A stretch of 64,000 nt of DNA, from contig NZ_CP104467.1 in assembly GCF_025369935.1 (NCBI RefSeq), positions 2,487,001-2,551,000 on the forward strand, written 5' to 3'. This DNA is from Paenibacillus andongensis (GTDB lineage Bacteria > Bacillota > Bacilli > Paenibacillales > NBRC-103111). Both the position numbers and the translations under genes were made by a program. Under the pieces are notes generated by a model. It ran no database searches and was not told the origin of the DNA. It worked only from the letters and a program-made list of their open reading frames with translations. Of this stretch, positions 8,791-17,856 are shown piece by piece (the first letter of the stretch is position 1; the number at the start of each line of letters is the position of its first letter).

Positions 8791-9471
8791 ATGATGAAGC
8801 ATCTGCTTCTGGCTGACGATAATGCAAATATAAGGGTGCTCCTTCGGTATGCCATGACCAAAGAAGGCTATCAGGTGTACGAAGCACAAGATGGCGTGGA
8901 AGCGGTCAAACTGATGGAACAAGCCCCTATTGATCTAGCAATTATTGATGTTATGATGCCAAGAATGGACGGTTTCGATCTTTGCGAGTACATTAGGCAA
9001 AATTACGATATTCCGATCATAATGCTCACTGCACGAGATCAACTGTCAGACAAAGAAGAAGGTTATTTGCGCGGCACGGATGACTATGTGACGAAGCCAT
9101 TCGAGCCCGAGGAGCTGGTCTTCAGGGTCAAAGCGCTGTTTCGTCGCTATAATCGCACTTCAAGTGATATCATTCGGATGAATCGGATTGTTATAGATCG
9201 GAAAAATATAGAGGTTTCCGATGGTCAATCCGTTCTCTTTTTGCCGATGAAAGAATTCGAGCTGCTCTCGCAGCTTGCACAGTATCCAGGTCGCCTATTC
9301 TCGCGCGATGAACTTATTCATCTCGTCTGGGGAGCAGACTACGAAGGCGATGACCGCACTGTCGATGTCCATATAAAGCGGCTGCGCCAACGTTTTGCCG
9401 ATTATGCGGACGATTTCGCTATTCAGACAGTGCGAGGTATCGGTTACAAGATTGAGGTGAAGGCGCTGTGA
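8791..9471 (+). CDS. OmpR-family response regulator
   Basis: A 226-residue regulator. The receiver domain (about 1-118) carries the acidic pair at 9-10, the phospho-acceptor Asp53 in LAIIDVMMPRMD, and Lys in VTKPFEPEEL. The C-terminal winged helix (about 130-225) includes KEFELLSQLAQYPGRLFSRDELIHLVWG and RTVDVHIKRLRQR, typical of OmpR/PhoB. The start is one of two adjacent ATGs (8791 or 8794) behind GAGGGG. The kinase gene begins with a GTG overlapping its stop, so the pair is translationally coupled. The ABC exporter immediately downstream is the probable target or sensory partner. Confidence 0.93.
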   Translation: MMKHLLLADDNANIRVLLRYAMTKEGYQVYEAQDGVEAVKLMEQAPIDLAIIDVMMPRMDGFDLCEYIRQNYDIPIIMLTARDQLSDKEEGYLRGTDDYVTKPFEPEELVFRVKALFRRYNRTSSDIIRMNRIVIDRKNIEVSDGQSVLFLPMKEFELLSQLAQYPGRLFSRDELIHLVWGADYEGDDRTVDVHIKRLRQRFADYADDFAIQTVRGIGYKIEVKAL

Positions 9472-10844
9472 GATCGCTATACTTCCGAGTCTTCCTCATT
9501 ACGATAGCTGTTATCTTTGCTAGCAGCTTGTTGGGCTTTTTCTTATCGAATACCTACTATCATGTGAAACTGAAGCCATTTAATGATGAGAAGCTCGTAG
9601 TCATTGCGGAGCAAATGAAGCAGTTTGTAGAGAAGGAACCTAATAGCATGGATCATTATTTGCACAATGCAGCGGCGCTTGGTTACGAAATCTATTTGAC
9701 AGATGCGCAAGGCGACGATCGATTCTATGGGCGTGACTTTCGCGAGCATGATTTGGACACGCATGCCAAAGACTTGGTGCTTGGTGGCGGCTTGTACCAT
9801 GGTGTTGCTCAGTTCCCCAATAAACCGTTTATCTCTGGCTTCTTCGATAATCGCTTAAGTAATACAGTCGGAATCCTCGTCCATGTCAGTGATCGAAACT
9901 ATGCTTTGTTCATGCGTCCGGACGTGATTTTACAGTTTGGTGAATTGCGCATATTCTTTGCACTAATCGGTCTGTTCACTGTTCTCATTAGTATCATATT
10001 CTTCTTAATTAGTACAAGATATTTGGTTAAGCCGATTACGCGCTTATCTGAAGCAACGAAACGAATTGCCCAAGGTAACTATAATCTAAGATTACCGACC
10101 AATAGACGTGATGAAATTGGGCAATTGGCCGGACATTTTATGACGATGAGTCGAGAATTGGAACGAGTTGACCAATCACGTCAACAGTTTGTGTCGAATG
10201 TATCGCATGAAATTCAAACTCCACTCACCTCGATTCAGGGGTTTGCAAAAGTGTTGGCTGAGCGCGATCTTCCCCAGAAAGAACGTGAGCATTATTCATC
10301 CATTATTGAAGAAGAAAGCCGCCATCTCTCGCTGCTCAGCAAACAACTGCTCTTGCTCTCATCCCTGGAACAAGGACAAGAGACATTAACCAAAATGACA
10401 TTCTCCCTACAGGGGCAAATTCGCCAAGCCGTTCAAGTGCTGCAATGGCAGTTAGAAGAAAAGGAGTTGCTGCTGAAGATATCAGTTCCCGATTCGATTA
10501 AGCTACATGGAGACGAGGTTCTACTCATGCAAGTATGGATGAACTTGCTTAGTAATGCAGTGAATCATATTCCAAGTGGAAGAACCATTGATATACGTGC
10601 AGAGCAATTGAACTCGCAATGTGTGGTTTATATTCGGGATACAGGCAACGGCATAGCCCCTGAGCATTTACCATTCTTGTTTGATCGGTTCTATCGGGGG
10701 GATCGTGCACGTGAGCGTTCATCCGGTCGAACAGGACTTGGACTTGCAATTGTAAAGAAAATTGTTCAAATCCATGGTGGTAATATAGAGGTGGTCAGCT
10801 CGTCTGAAGGAACACTCTTTACTGTGGCACTACCTCAGTTGTAA
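9468..10844 (+). CDS. Sensor histidine kinase (partner of the OmpR regulator)
   Basis: A 458-residue membrane kinase. TM1 spans about 8-26, an extracellular sensor of about 130 residues follows, and TM2 spans about 162-182. HAMP (185-238) contains LVKPITRLSEATKRIAQGNY. The HisKA H-box is SHEIQTPLTS with His247, followed by HATPase boxes N (NLLSNAVNH), G1 (DTGNGI) and F/G2 (FYRGDRARE, GLGLAIVKKI). The GTG start overlaps the regulator stop. The layout of kinase plus regulator beside an FtsX-type exporter recalls envelope-stress or antimicrobial-peptide modules of Bacillota; the stimulus is unknown. Confidence 0.92.
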   Translation: MRSLYFRVFLITIAVIFASSLLGFFLSNTYYHVKLKPFNDEKLVVIAEQMKQFVEKEPNSMDHYLHNAAALGYEIYLTDAQGDDRFYGRDFREHDLDTHAKDLVLGGGLYHGVAQFPNKPFISGFFDNRLSNTVGILVHVSDRNYALFMRPDVILQFGELRIFFALIGLFTVLISIIFFLISTRYLVKPITRLSEATKRIAQGNYNLRLPTNRRDEIGQLAGHFMTMSRELERVDQSRQQFVSNVSHEIQTPLTSIQGFAKVLAERDLPQKEREHYSSIIEEESRHLSLLSKQLLLLSSLEQGQETLTKMTFSLQGQIRQAVQVLQWQLEEKELLLKISVPDSIKLHGDEVLLMQVWMNLLSNAVNHIPSGRTIDIRAEQLNSQCVVYIRDTGNGIAPEHLPFLFDRFYRGDRARERSSGRTGLGLAIVKKIVQIHGGNIEVVSSSEGTLFTVALPQL

Positions 10845-10909
10845 CATGTTATTCATTCGCCGTTCATTTTCGCTTCCTATACTTAAGTCATTAGAAGGAG
10901 GGAAGCAAA

Positions 10910-12034
10910 ATGTATTTAGCTATTCGGGAAATGAGATTTGCTAAGGGTCGGTATACGTTAATCGCCACAATTATGGTTCTAGTTTCATTTCTTGTTCTGT
11001 TTGTCACTGGTCTTGCGCAGGGGCTTGGGTATGATAACGCGGCTTCTGTTAAGAATATGGCTGCAACTCATTTTGTCTTGGAACAGGATTCTAATCACCG
11101 CTTCACGAGGTCTCAGGTCGATCAGAATCAGCTTGAAAAGGCTGGCTTAATAGTAGGAAAAGAGAACGCAGAGCCGCTTGGTGTGAAAATGACAACCGTT
11201 ATTCCATCTGATGGTACGGAGAAGATTGATGTTACACTGCTCGGGATTAATCCGGGTGGCTGGCTGGCGCCAACAGTAACAGAAGGTTCACCCCTCTCGG
11301 ATCAGATAAAAGGACATGTTCTCGTTGATCAAAAGCTGTCTAATTCTGGAGTCAAAATAGGCACAATCATTGTAGATCAAGCTTCGGGAACAAAATGGAT
11401 TGTAGATGGATTTGTGAAAAACGAGTCATTCAGCCATACACCGGCTGTTTTTCTAAATAAGCAGGACTGGCTTAATCTTCAGGCGCAGACACTTACTCGT
11501 CAAGGAACTAAATCAGCAGATAGTCAAGTTTACAATGCGATTGCCATTAAAAACTCGAACGAAAAAGTTAGAGATCTTCATGCCGCGCTGCCTGGTACAG
11601 AGGTTATAACGAAGTCTGAGGCAGTGTCAGCAATTCCTGGTTACAAAGAAGAGCAAGGCTCTCTTTTGATGATGATTGTATTCTTGTTTGTTATCTCTGC
11701 CTTTGTACTCGCTGTATTCTTTTATGTCATCACGATCCAGAAAACCAGTCAATTTGGTATTTTGAAAGCCATCGGTACGCGTACTTCATATTTAGCTAGA
11801 AGTGTGACGATGCAGGTTTTGGTCTTATCGGTCGGCAGTTTGGTCATTAGCATCCTGCTGGTACAACTGTTTGAAGCCGTATTGCCAAGTTCTATGCCAT
11901 TTCAATTAGGTTTCTCCACATTGGCACTTACTTGCTTGTCCTTTGTAACCATGTCTCTGGCCGGTTCGCTATTTTCGGTGTGGAAGGTCGCCAACATTGA
12001 CGCATTGGATGCGATTGGGAGGACAGCAGCATGA
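10910..12034 (+). CDS. ABC exporter permease, FtsX/DevC-like
   Basis: A 374-residue permease with one N-terminal TM (about 14-34), a large extracytoplasmic MacB-like domain (about 40-245) and three C-terminal TMs from about 250 (MMIVFLFVISAFVLAVFFYVIT), including the FtsX signature FGILKAIGTRTSYL. Proteins of this type move no solute through a channel but transmit force from the ATPase to export lipids or peptides or to control wall enzymes. AGAAGGAGGG lies before the ATG. Its last four bases overlap the ATPase start (ATGA), so the two subunits are made together. Confidence 0.9.
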   Translation: MYLAIREMRFAKGRYTLIATIMVLVSFLVLFVTGLAQGLGYDNAASVKNMAATHFVLEQDSNHRFTRSQVDQNQLEKAGLIVGKENAEPLGVKMTTVIPSDGTEKIDVTLLGINPGGWLAPTVTEGSPLSDQIKGHVLVDQKLSNSGVKIGTIIVDQASGTKWIVDGFVKNESFSHTPAVFLNKQDWLNLQAQTLTRQGTKSADSQVYNAIAIKNSNEKVRDLHAALPGTEVITKSEAVSAIPGYKEEQGSLLMMIVFLFVISAFVLAVFFYVITIQKTSQFGILKAIGTRTSYLARSVTMQVLVLSVGSLVISILLVQLFEAVLPSSMPFQLGFSTLALTCLSFVTMSLAGSLFSVWKVANIDALDAIGRTAA

Positions 12035-12708
12035 GAAACAGACTTGTATTACAGGCGATTACACGGACTTTTGAAGATGGCGGTATCGAAAGGACGATTT
12101 TGGATAAGTTAAACCTTGAGGTGGCCGAAGGTGAACTGGTTGCGGTAATGGGTCCTTCAGGCTCCGGTAAGAGTACTTTTCTGTCTATAGCAGGAGCACT
12201 TCTTGAACCAACGAGCGGGCAAGTTCTACTTGATGGAGAATCGATCAGCGGTAAAGGCAAGCAAGAACTTTCTGAATTGCGACTCCGAAAAATCGGATTT
12301 ATTTTTCAAAGCGCCAACTTAATTCCATACTTGAGAGTGGAAGAACAACTGATGCTGGTAGCCAAACTTGCTGGAATGGACAAAGCAAAGGCAGCCAATC
12401 GAACAAAAGAGTTAATCGAGAATTTAGGATTAGCTCATCGCCAAACCGCATACCCTGAGAAGCTTTCAGGGGGGGAGCGTCAGCGGGTTGCTATCGCAAG
12501 AGCCTTGATGAATGACCCGGCAGTCCTGTTCGCAGATGAACCAACAGCAAGCTTAGACGCATCACGAGGGCTCGATGTTGTAAGTATGATCGCGAAGCAA
12601 ATAAAGGATCAGCGAAAGAGCGCGGTTATGGTTACGCATGATGACCGAGTGTTGCCGCTTTGTGATCGAGTGTTATTCTTGGAAAATGGGAAATTAGTCA
12701 AAAAATAA
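12031..12708 (+). CDS. ABC exporter ATPase, DevA/LolD-like
   Basis: A 225-residue ATP-binding subunit. Walker A is GPSGSGKST (about 46-54), the Q-loop is FIFQSANLIPYL, the ABC signature is LSGGERQRVAIARAL, Walker B is VLFADEPTASLD, and the switch His is in VMVTHDDRV. It belongs to the MacB/LolD/DevA branch that pairs with FtsX-fold permeases, exactly the partner encoded just upstream with a four-base overlap. A hairpin terminator follows the stop. Confidence 0.93.
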   Translation: MRNRLVLQAITRTFEDGGIERTILDKLNLEVAEGELVAVMGPSGSGKSTFLSIAGALLEPTSGQVLLDGESISGKGKQELSELRLRKIGFIFQSANLIPYLRVEEQLMLVAKLAGMDKAKAANRTKELIENLGLAHRQTAYPEKLSGGERQRVAIARALMNDPAVLFADEPTASLDASRGLDVVSMIAKQIKDQRKSAVMVTHDDRVLPLCDRVLFLENGKLVKK

Positions 12709-12730
12709 AATAGACCTCCTGTGGATAACA

Positions 12731-12760
12731 CCCCGATACTCTTTACTGAGTCGGGGTTTG
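12731..12760 (+). terminator. Terminator of the two-component/ABC exporter operon
   Basis: CCCCGA at 12731 pairs with TCGGGG at 12751-12756, extended by ACTC/GAGT with a two-base bulge, and is followed by TTTGTTCATTTT. It lies 22 bases after the ATPase stop. Confidence 0.65.
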
Positions 12761-12795
12761 TTCATTTTCAGCCATTTTGATTCGTAACCGACGAT

Positions 12796-13071
12796 ATGTG
12801 CGATTGCTGTAATCTTGTCAATAGAGCTTTTACAGGGCAGCCCGACAAGAGTGGTAAATATGTTGAAAGCAGGGCACATTTTGATGTGAGTAAGAAGAAC
12901 GCTCACTTTAAGATTCTCGTCTATAAAACTAGCATTGAAGTCTTTATGGATGATGGAACCATCGTTTTTTCCAATGAAATTTTCCCGGAAGTAGGCGATC
13001 AAGGAATTAGCCTTTTTTCTGAAGGCGGCACCGCGATCTTTAAAAATAAAATGAACAAAGATTTGGTGTAA
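12796..13071 (+). pseudogene. GH32 fructan hydrolase, C-terminal fragment (copy 1)
   Basis: The frame reads FKILVYKTSIEVFMDDGTIV and then FPEVGDQGISLFSEGGTAIF, the closing beta-sandwich strands of GH32 levanases and invertases (consensus D-x-S-S-V-E-V-F-x-N-D-G and F-S-x-G-G). Nothing of the catalytic five-bladed propeller precedes it and the homology starts abruptly at 12838. The 210 bases 12838-13047 align without gaps to 22484-22693, with about 19 differences by my count. The fragment has no ribosome-binding site and is surely not a working enzyme. Confidence 0.75.
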
Positions 13072-13302
13072 TATGAGAAAAAACGGATATTTTACATCAA
13101 ATCATGGAGGGTTTTTCAAACATCAGCCATTCGATTCTGGGACTATTCGTAGAATGGTTCATCGTGATTCTCATTGTTATTTAGGTTGCTCTAACGATTT
13201 TACAAATTGTAGAATGGATTGGATGAAACCAACTTCTGATTAATTTTAAGTCCGTGTCCAAACTCCTATTTTTATCCTTGGGATTTTAGGAATATCTTAC
13301 TA

Positions 13303-13331
13303 TTGATATAAAGTTTGGATCAGGCTAGAAT
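13303..13331 (+). promoter_or_regulatory. Promoter of levansucrase 1
   Basis: TTGATA (13303-13308), 17 bases, TAGAAT (13326-13331). It sits 22 bases before the RAT element, the same spacing found in front of levansucrase 3 on the other strand, which supports both calls. Confidence 0.75.
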
Positions 13332-13353
13332 GAGGGAGCAAACAAAATACGGC

Positions 13354-13387
13354 GGGATTGTTACTGTTTAGCAGGCAAGACCTAAAA
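13354..13387 (+). promoter_or_regulatory. RAT antiterminator element of levansucrase 1
   Basis: The run GGATTGTTACTG, then AGCAGGCAAGACCT, closely follows the ribonucleic antiterminator known from the Bacillus sacB and sacP leaders. It is the RNA hairpin bound by SacT/SacY/LicT proteins. Its 3' half is also the 5' arm of the terminator that follows, so the two structures exclude each other. The likely binding protein is encoded at 18385-19245. Confidence 0.9.
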
Positions 13388-13449
13388 TGTTTTAAGAATG
13401 AACTGCACCATTTAGGTGCGTTATTCTTAAACGTTTTAGGTCTTTTTTT
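13379..13449 (+). terminator. Leader terminator of levansucrase 1 (conditional)
   Basis: AAGACCTAAAATG with TTTTAAGAAT pairs with ATTCTTAAA and CGTTTTAGGTCTT, followed by a run of T to 13448. The long stem ends transcription unless the overlapping RAT hairpin is held by an antiterminator protein. A smaller stem (GCACC/GGTGC) caps the loop. Confidence 0.88.
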
Positions 13450-13536
13450 GTTCCACTGTGCTAGAGGGGATCTCGAAGTTAAAGTTTTGTTTGTAAAACA
13501 AAAGCCGTTTGGCAACCAATCGAGGAGGAAAAGTAA

Positions 13537-14880
13537 ATGAAAAGAGGACTTAAGTTAGGGAAGTTGGCTTTATGTGCAACAATTCTTGCAAGCAGTATTG
13601 CGGCGATTCCGGTTTCGGCGAATACAGCGAACGTGTCGGACGATTTCACCGCCATTTGGTCACGCCAACAAGCTGAGAAAGTAACGCTTACGAAAGAGAA
13701 TACGGCTCCCGAAGTAAACATGAACTTCGATCTGGTCGCACCGGATCAATGGGTTTGGGATACTTGGCCGCTTCAAAACAAAGACGGTTCCCTTGCCACT
13801 ATTAAAGGCTACAAAGTTGCATTTGCGTTAGTTGCTCCGCGCACCTACGGATGGGGCGAGCGCCATACGCATGCACGAATCGGCATGTTCTATTCGAAGA
13901 ACGGCAAAGACTGGACCTACGCGGGTGTTCCTTACAACACCGATAAAGCGCTTGGTCATCATCAATGGGCCGGAACGGCGATGATGGACGAGAATGGTAA
14001 AGTGAACCTTTTCTATACGGCAGTAACCGATATGAACGCTAATGGCGGCAAAGAGTGGAATGAAGATAACTGGGTACAGCGTGCAGAACAGCGCATCGCC
14101 ACGGCGTCCTTCGACATCGTTGCGGACAAAGATGGCGTTCGTCTGACGAACGAAGGCGAGCACAAAATCATTCTTCAAGCAGACGGCAAATATTACGAAA
14201 CGATTCAGCAGTTCCAAAACCACGGCAACATCATTACGGCGTTCCGCGATCCGTTCTTCTTCCAGGATCCTAACACCGGCAAAGAGTACATCATTTTTGA
14301 AGGCCAGAAAGCAGACACTACCTTGAAACCAGAAAACATCGGCGATGAAGAGTACCGCAGAACCCATTCTGTTCCGGATCGTGCGAAGTTCTACAACGGC
14401 AACATCGGTATTGCGGAAGTTATTGACCATGATATAACGAAGCTGAAGCTTCTGCCGCCGCTCGTCGAATCGATCGGCACGAACCACCAGTTGGAGCGTC
14501 CGCACGTTGTCGTAAACGGCGATGAGTATTACCTGTTCACGATCAGCCATACGTTCACTTACGCACCTGGCCTTACCGGTCCGGACGGCGTATACGGCTT
14601 TTACGGCAAAGGCGGACTCCGCGCGGACTACAAACCGATGAACGGCAGCGGCCTCGTTATCGGGAACCCGTCCAATAACCCGTACCAAGCGTATTCCTGG
14701 CTGGTCCTTCCGAACCAGCAGGTGATCAGCTTCATCAACGAACCGCGTGATACAAACGGTAATGTTCATTTCGGCGGTACGTTCAACGCGACGGTGAAAT
14801 TGAACCTGAACGGCGACACGTCGGAAGTCGGCAAAGAGGAGAAAAACGGCGAAATCAAACCTTTTGGCGCCAACCGTTAA
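13537..14880 (+). CDS. Levansucrase 1 (GH68)
   Basis: A 447-residue secreted fructosyltransferase that splits sucrose and builds levan. The signal peptide runs to about residue 28 (AAIPVSANT). The catalytic triad is visible: nucleophile Asp75 in VWDTWP, transition-state stabiliser Asp238 in FRDP, and acid/base Glu320 in QLERPHVV. QWAGTAMM and the closing FGGTFNATV are also family blocks. The mature length matches SacB. A GAGGAGG site precedes the ATG, and an antitermination leader (13303-13449) makes expression sucrose-dependent. The gene is richer in G and C at third positions than levansucrase 3, a qualitative sign of different histories. Confidence 0.96.
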   Translation: MKRGLKLGKLALCATILASSIAAIPVSANTANVSDDFTAIWSRQQAEKVTLTKENTAPEVNMNFDLVAPDQWVWDTWPLQNKDGSLATIKGYKVAFALVAPRTYGWGERHTHARIGMFYSKNGKDWTYAGVPYNTDKALGHHQWAGTAMMDENGKVNLFYTAVTDMNANGGKEWNEDNWVQRAEQRIATASFDIVADKDGVRLTNEGEHKIILQADGKYYETIQQFQNHGNIITAFRDPFFFQDPNTGKEYIIFEGQKADTTLKPENIGDEEYRRTHSVPDRAKFYNGNIGIAEVIDHDITKLKLLPPLVESIGTNHQLERPHVVVNGDEYYLFTISHTFTYAPGLTGPDGVYGFYGKGGLRADYKPMNGSGLVIGNPSNNPYQAYSWLVLPNQQVISFINEPRDTNGNVHFGGTFNATVKLNLNGDTSEVGKEEKNGEIKPFGANR

Positions 14881-14903
14881 TTACCCGTAAGTTCGGTGAT
14901 AAA

Positions 14904-14976
14904 GGTGCAAAGACCGGTTCGGAGCTGGGAACATGGGGCCCGAATCGGCAGGTTGCACCCGGTATAAACCGGTCTT
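14904..14976 (+). other. Overlapping inverted repeats between levansucrases 1 and 2
   Basis: AAGACCGGTT (14910-14919) pairs with AACCGGTCTT (14967-14976), and GGTGCAA (14904-14910) pairs with TTGCACC (14953-14959). The two pairings cross, so they would form either a pseudoknot or alternative hairpins. No T-run follows, so this is not a standard terminator. It may tune the second levansucrase or protect mRNA ends. Confidence 0.5.
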
Positions 14977-15016
14977 CTCCAAATTCAAAGCAAGGCCATT
15001 TGAAAGGAGCTTGATT

Positions 15017-16354
15017 ATGATTCGTAAAAACAAAAAAGCATTAACGGCGATCGCTTTGGCGACCAGCATCATCGCTTCCGGTATCGCCGCACTGCCTGCG
15101 TTTGCCCAAGCCGGGGATCAGACGGTCAACTGGACCCGCGAAGACGTCTCGAAAATTGAACTGAATCAAGACAATACCCTGCCAACTATCGACATCAGCA
15201 AGCTGGATAAATTGGCGCCGGGCTACCACATGTGGGATACGTGGCCGCTGATGGACCGCGATGGAAACATAGCGAGCTACAAAGGCTGGAAGGTTATCTT
15301 CGCGCTTTCCGCTCCGAACGACGTACTGCCGGGCAAAGTGCATGATATCGCCACTATTCGTTATTTCTACTCGAAGAACGGCAAAGACTGGACACTCGGC
15401 GGAGAGCTGTTCCCGAAAGGTACCGCTTTCGGCCAGCGCCAGTGGGCAGGATCGGCTATGCTTGACGGCGACCAGATTCACGCATTCTACACCGCTACCG
15501 GCCGCGAAGGCCAGGCACAGCTCACTTACGAGCAGCGCATCGCTACCGCTACGGGCAAAATCGTTGCCGACAGCAACGGCGTGCGGTTTGAAAACTGGGA
15601 TAAGCACCGCATTATTTTGGAACCGGACGGCAAATACTACCAAACGGTAGAGCAAGCGAAGCAGGGCGAAGGCGGAGGCTACGCATTCCGCGACCCGATG
15701 TGGTTCAAAGATCCGAAGAATGGTAAAGAATACATTCTGTTCGAAGGCAACTCCGGCGGCATCGTTTCGGAACGTCCATTCAAGCAGGAATACGCCGGAA
15801 GCGCTGGGTACCTTCAGCAGCATCCTGTACCGGCCGGCGCCGCACACGCCAACGGCAACATCGGCATCGCCGAAGTGGTGGGCGGCGATTTGAACAACAT
15901 CAAAATGCTTCCTCCGCTCGTGGAAGCGAATTATGTGAACGAAGAGCTGGAGCGTCCGCATGTAGTCGTGAAAGACAAGAAATACTATCTGTTCACGGAC
16001 AGCCACATCAATAAATATGCAGAAGGTATCACCGGGCCGGAAGGCATGTACGGATTCGTATCCGATACGCTGATCGGCGGATACAAGCCACTGAACGGAA
16101 GCGGCCTGGTCATCGCAAATCCTGCGGACAATCCGTACCAAGCGTATTCCTGGCTGGTTACGCCGGAATTGAACGTTGTCGGTTTCGCACAATTCGGAGA
16201 TTTGAACGGCATGACAGTCGGTGAAATCGGCAACCAGTCCCCGGAATTCCAGTTCAGTCACTTCGGCGGCACACTGGCTCCGACGGTGAAGATTTCCCTT
16301 AACGGCGACACCACAAAAATCGAGAAGATACTGCCTCAAGGCTGGATCAAGTAA
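15017..16354 (+). CDS. Levansucrase 2 (GH68)
   Basis: A 445-residue secreted paralogue of the gene before it. The start at 15017 (MIRKNKKALT) is chosen for its GAAAGGAGC site and clean signal peptide ending ALPAFAQA near residue 32; an upstream ATG at 14933 has neither. Catalytic residues are Asp74 (MWDTWP), Asp226 (FRDP) and Glu312 (ELERPHVV). It has no promoter or RAT of its own in the 136-base gap, so it probably depends on read-through from levansucrase 1. Like gene 1 it is GC-rich compared with levansucrase 3, although its protein sequence (RYFYSKNGKDW, RQWAGSA, TYEQR) looks closer to gene 3. Confidence 0.95.
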   Translation: MIRKNKKALTAIALATSIIASGIAALPAFAQAGDQTVNWTREDVSKIELNQDNTLPTIDISKLDKLAPGYHMWDTWPLMDRDGNIASYKGWKVIFALSAPNDVLPGKVHDIATIRYFYSKNGKDWTLGGELFPKGTAFGQRQWAGSAMLDGDQIHAFYTATGREGQAQLTYEQRIATATGKIVADSNGVRFENWDKHRIILEPDGKYYQTVEQAKQGEGGGYAFRDPMWFKDPKNGKEYILFEGNSGGIVSERPFKQEYAGSAGYLQQHPVPAGAAHANGNIGIAEVVGGDLNNIKMLPPLVEANYVNEELERPHVVVKDKKYYLFTDSHINKYAEGITGPEGMYGFVSDTLIGGYKPLNGSGLVIANPADNPYQAYSWLVTPELNVVGFAQFGDLNGMTVGEIGNQSPEFQFSHFGGTLAPTVKISLNGDTTKIEKILPQGWIK

Positions 16355-16377
16355 AGCGGCAAACTGTTATCTCAAGG

Positions 16378-16424
16378 AGAAGGCTATTGACTAAATGTCA
16401 ATGGTCTTCTTCGAATGTTATAAT
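16378..16424 (+). promoter_or_regulatory. Hairpin and extended -10 promoter before the PTS operon
   Basis: GAAGGCTATTGAC and GTCAATGGTCTTC form a G-U-containing hairpin that may end the levansucrase message, although it lacks a T-run. It is followed by TGTTATAAT (16416-16424), an extended -10 promoter box with no good -35. The ATG of EIIBC lies about 30 bases downstream. No RAT element is visible here. Confidence 0.5.
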
Positions 16425-16452
16425 GTAAAAACTAAAACGTAAGGGGGAGAGA

Positions 16453-17856
16453 ATGATAAGAGCCAATTTACAACAAATAGCCCAAGAACTGCTGTCTTTG
16501 TTGGGCGGCAAGAGCAATATCGTTGATGCTTCCCATTGCGCGACCCGACTTCGCTTGATTCTTCACGACGACAGCAAAGTGGATACAGCCAAAATCGAAC
16601 AAATAAAAGGTGTGGAAGGAGTATTTATCCGAGGCGGTCAATACCAAATTATTTTCGGAACCGGAACCGTGAACAAAGTGCATAGGGCTCTAATGGAAGC
16701 TTATGCAAATGCACCTGATAAGCCCGTCGAACCTACTCATTCGTTAACTGCAAAAAATATCCTGAATCCAATCGGCCGGCTGCTCCAACTGCTCTCCCAA
16801 ATTTTTGTGCCGATTATCCCCGTGATCGTGGCCAGCGGATTATTGACAGGGCTGCTCGGAATAATGAAGGTGTTTGAGTGGGGGGCGCCGGATAGCGAGT
16901 GGATGAGAATGCTGGGCATTTTCTCGAGCGCCGCGTTGATCTTTCTGCCGGTCCTGATCGGCTTCAGTGCCGCCAAAGAGTTTGGCAGCTCGCCCTTTAT
17001 GGGGGCGGTCATCGGCGGAATTTTAACCCATCCCTCTTTATCGGATCCGCGGGGGCTCGCTCACAGCATCCTGGATACTACGGACAATCACATCAATATG
17101 ATCGGATACCAAGGTACGGTGATTCCTATTCTATTGTCCGTTTACCTGATGAGCAAGATTGAAAAAGGCTTGAGAAAAATGGTTCCTCCCGCGTTGGACC
17201 TGCTTGTCGTACCGTTTGCGGCGATTTTTATTACCGGTACGGTATCTCTGTTTGTACTCGGTCCACTGGGTACAATCATTGGCAGTTTCATTTCCGGCGC
17301 ATTAACGATTATTTATATGAAGGTGGGAATGATAGCCGGATTCTTTTTTGGCGGATTATACCCGCTGGTCGTTATGACAGGTTTACATCACAGCTTTAAT
17401 ATGATCGAAGCCGGTTTGCTAGCCGACCCGAAAATCGGAGTGAACTTCTTGCTGCCGATTTGGTCCATGGCGAATGTAAGTCAAGGCGGCGCGGGACTGG
17501 CCGTGTTTTTTATGACACGAAATCAAACGTTGAAGAGGATCACCCTCTCTACTTCACTCTCAGCGTTTTTGGGAATCATTGAACCCGTTATATTCGGAGT
17601 GAATTTGAAGCTGATCCGGCCGCTCATCGGTGCAGCCGTCGGCGGAGCGTTAGGGGGCGCATACGTCGTATTTTCCCATGTGGCTGCGAATTCTTATGGT
17701 TTGACAGGCATTCCTATGATTGCGATCATTGCTCCCCTCGGCATGGCTAACTTGCTGCATTACTTGATCGGTTTTGGACTTGCTGTAGGTTCCGCATTTT
17801 TAACTACGTTGATGCTCGGCATAAATGAAGAGAGAGGATCGAATGATGTTAAGTAA
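16453..17856 (+). CDS. Sucrose-type PTS transporter EIIBC
   Basis: A 467-residue membrane protein that imports and phosphorylates a disaccharide, most likely sucrose to sucrose-6-phosphate. The EIIB domain (about 1-85) has the phospho-Cys29 in SHCATRLRL, the usual Glc-family motif, and KGVEGVFIRGGQYQIIFGTG. The EIIC domain (about 105-460) has ten or so TMs and GLHHSFNMIEAGL, the conserved substrate-region loop of the sucrose/beta-glucoside group. The EIIA domain found in some homologues is absent and is supplied by the next gene, which overlaps by 14 bases. No sucrose-6-phosphate hydrolase gene is intact nearby. Confidence 0.93.
   Translation: MIRANLQQIAQELLSLLGGKSNIVDASHCATRLRLILHDDSKVDTAKIEQIKGVEGVFIRGGQYQIIFGTGTVNKVHRALMEAYANAPDKPVEPTHSLTAKNILNPIGRLLQLLSQIFVPIIPVIVASGLLTGLLGIMKVFEWGAPDSEWMRMLGIFSSAALIFLPVLIGFSAAKEFGSSPFMGAVIGGILTHPSLSDPRGLAHSILDTTDNHINMIGYQGTVIPILLSVYLMSKIEKGLRKMVPPALDLLVVPFAAIFITGTVSLFVLGPLGTIIGSFISGALTIIYMKVGMIAGFFFGGLYPLVVMTGLHHSFNMIEAGLLADPKIGVNFLLPIWSMANVSQGGAGLAVFFMTRNQTLKRITLSTSLSAFLGIIEPVIFGVNLKLIRPLIGAAVGGALGGAYVVFSHVAANSYGLTGIPMIAIIAPLGMANLLHYLIGFGLAVGSAFLTTLMLGINEERGSNDVK

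Noticed and set aside
13104..13184. A 26-codon frame (MEGFSNISHSILGLFVEWF then a hydrophobic tail) that looks like a tiny membrane peptide
   Set aside because: There is no ribosome-binding site and no known small-protein family match that I can name; the rest of 13072-13302 is featureless, so chance is as likely.
15041..16339. A 432-codon open frame antisense to levansucrase 2, and a 313-codon one at 13828-14769 antisense to levansucrase 1
   Set aside because: They are shadows caused by the GC-rich third positions of the levansucrase genes; there is no ribosome-binding site and the products are low-complexity Arg/Val/Phe-rich strings.
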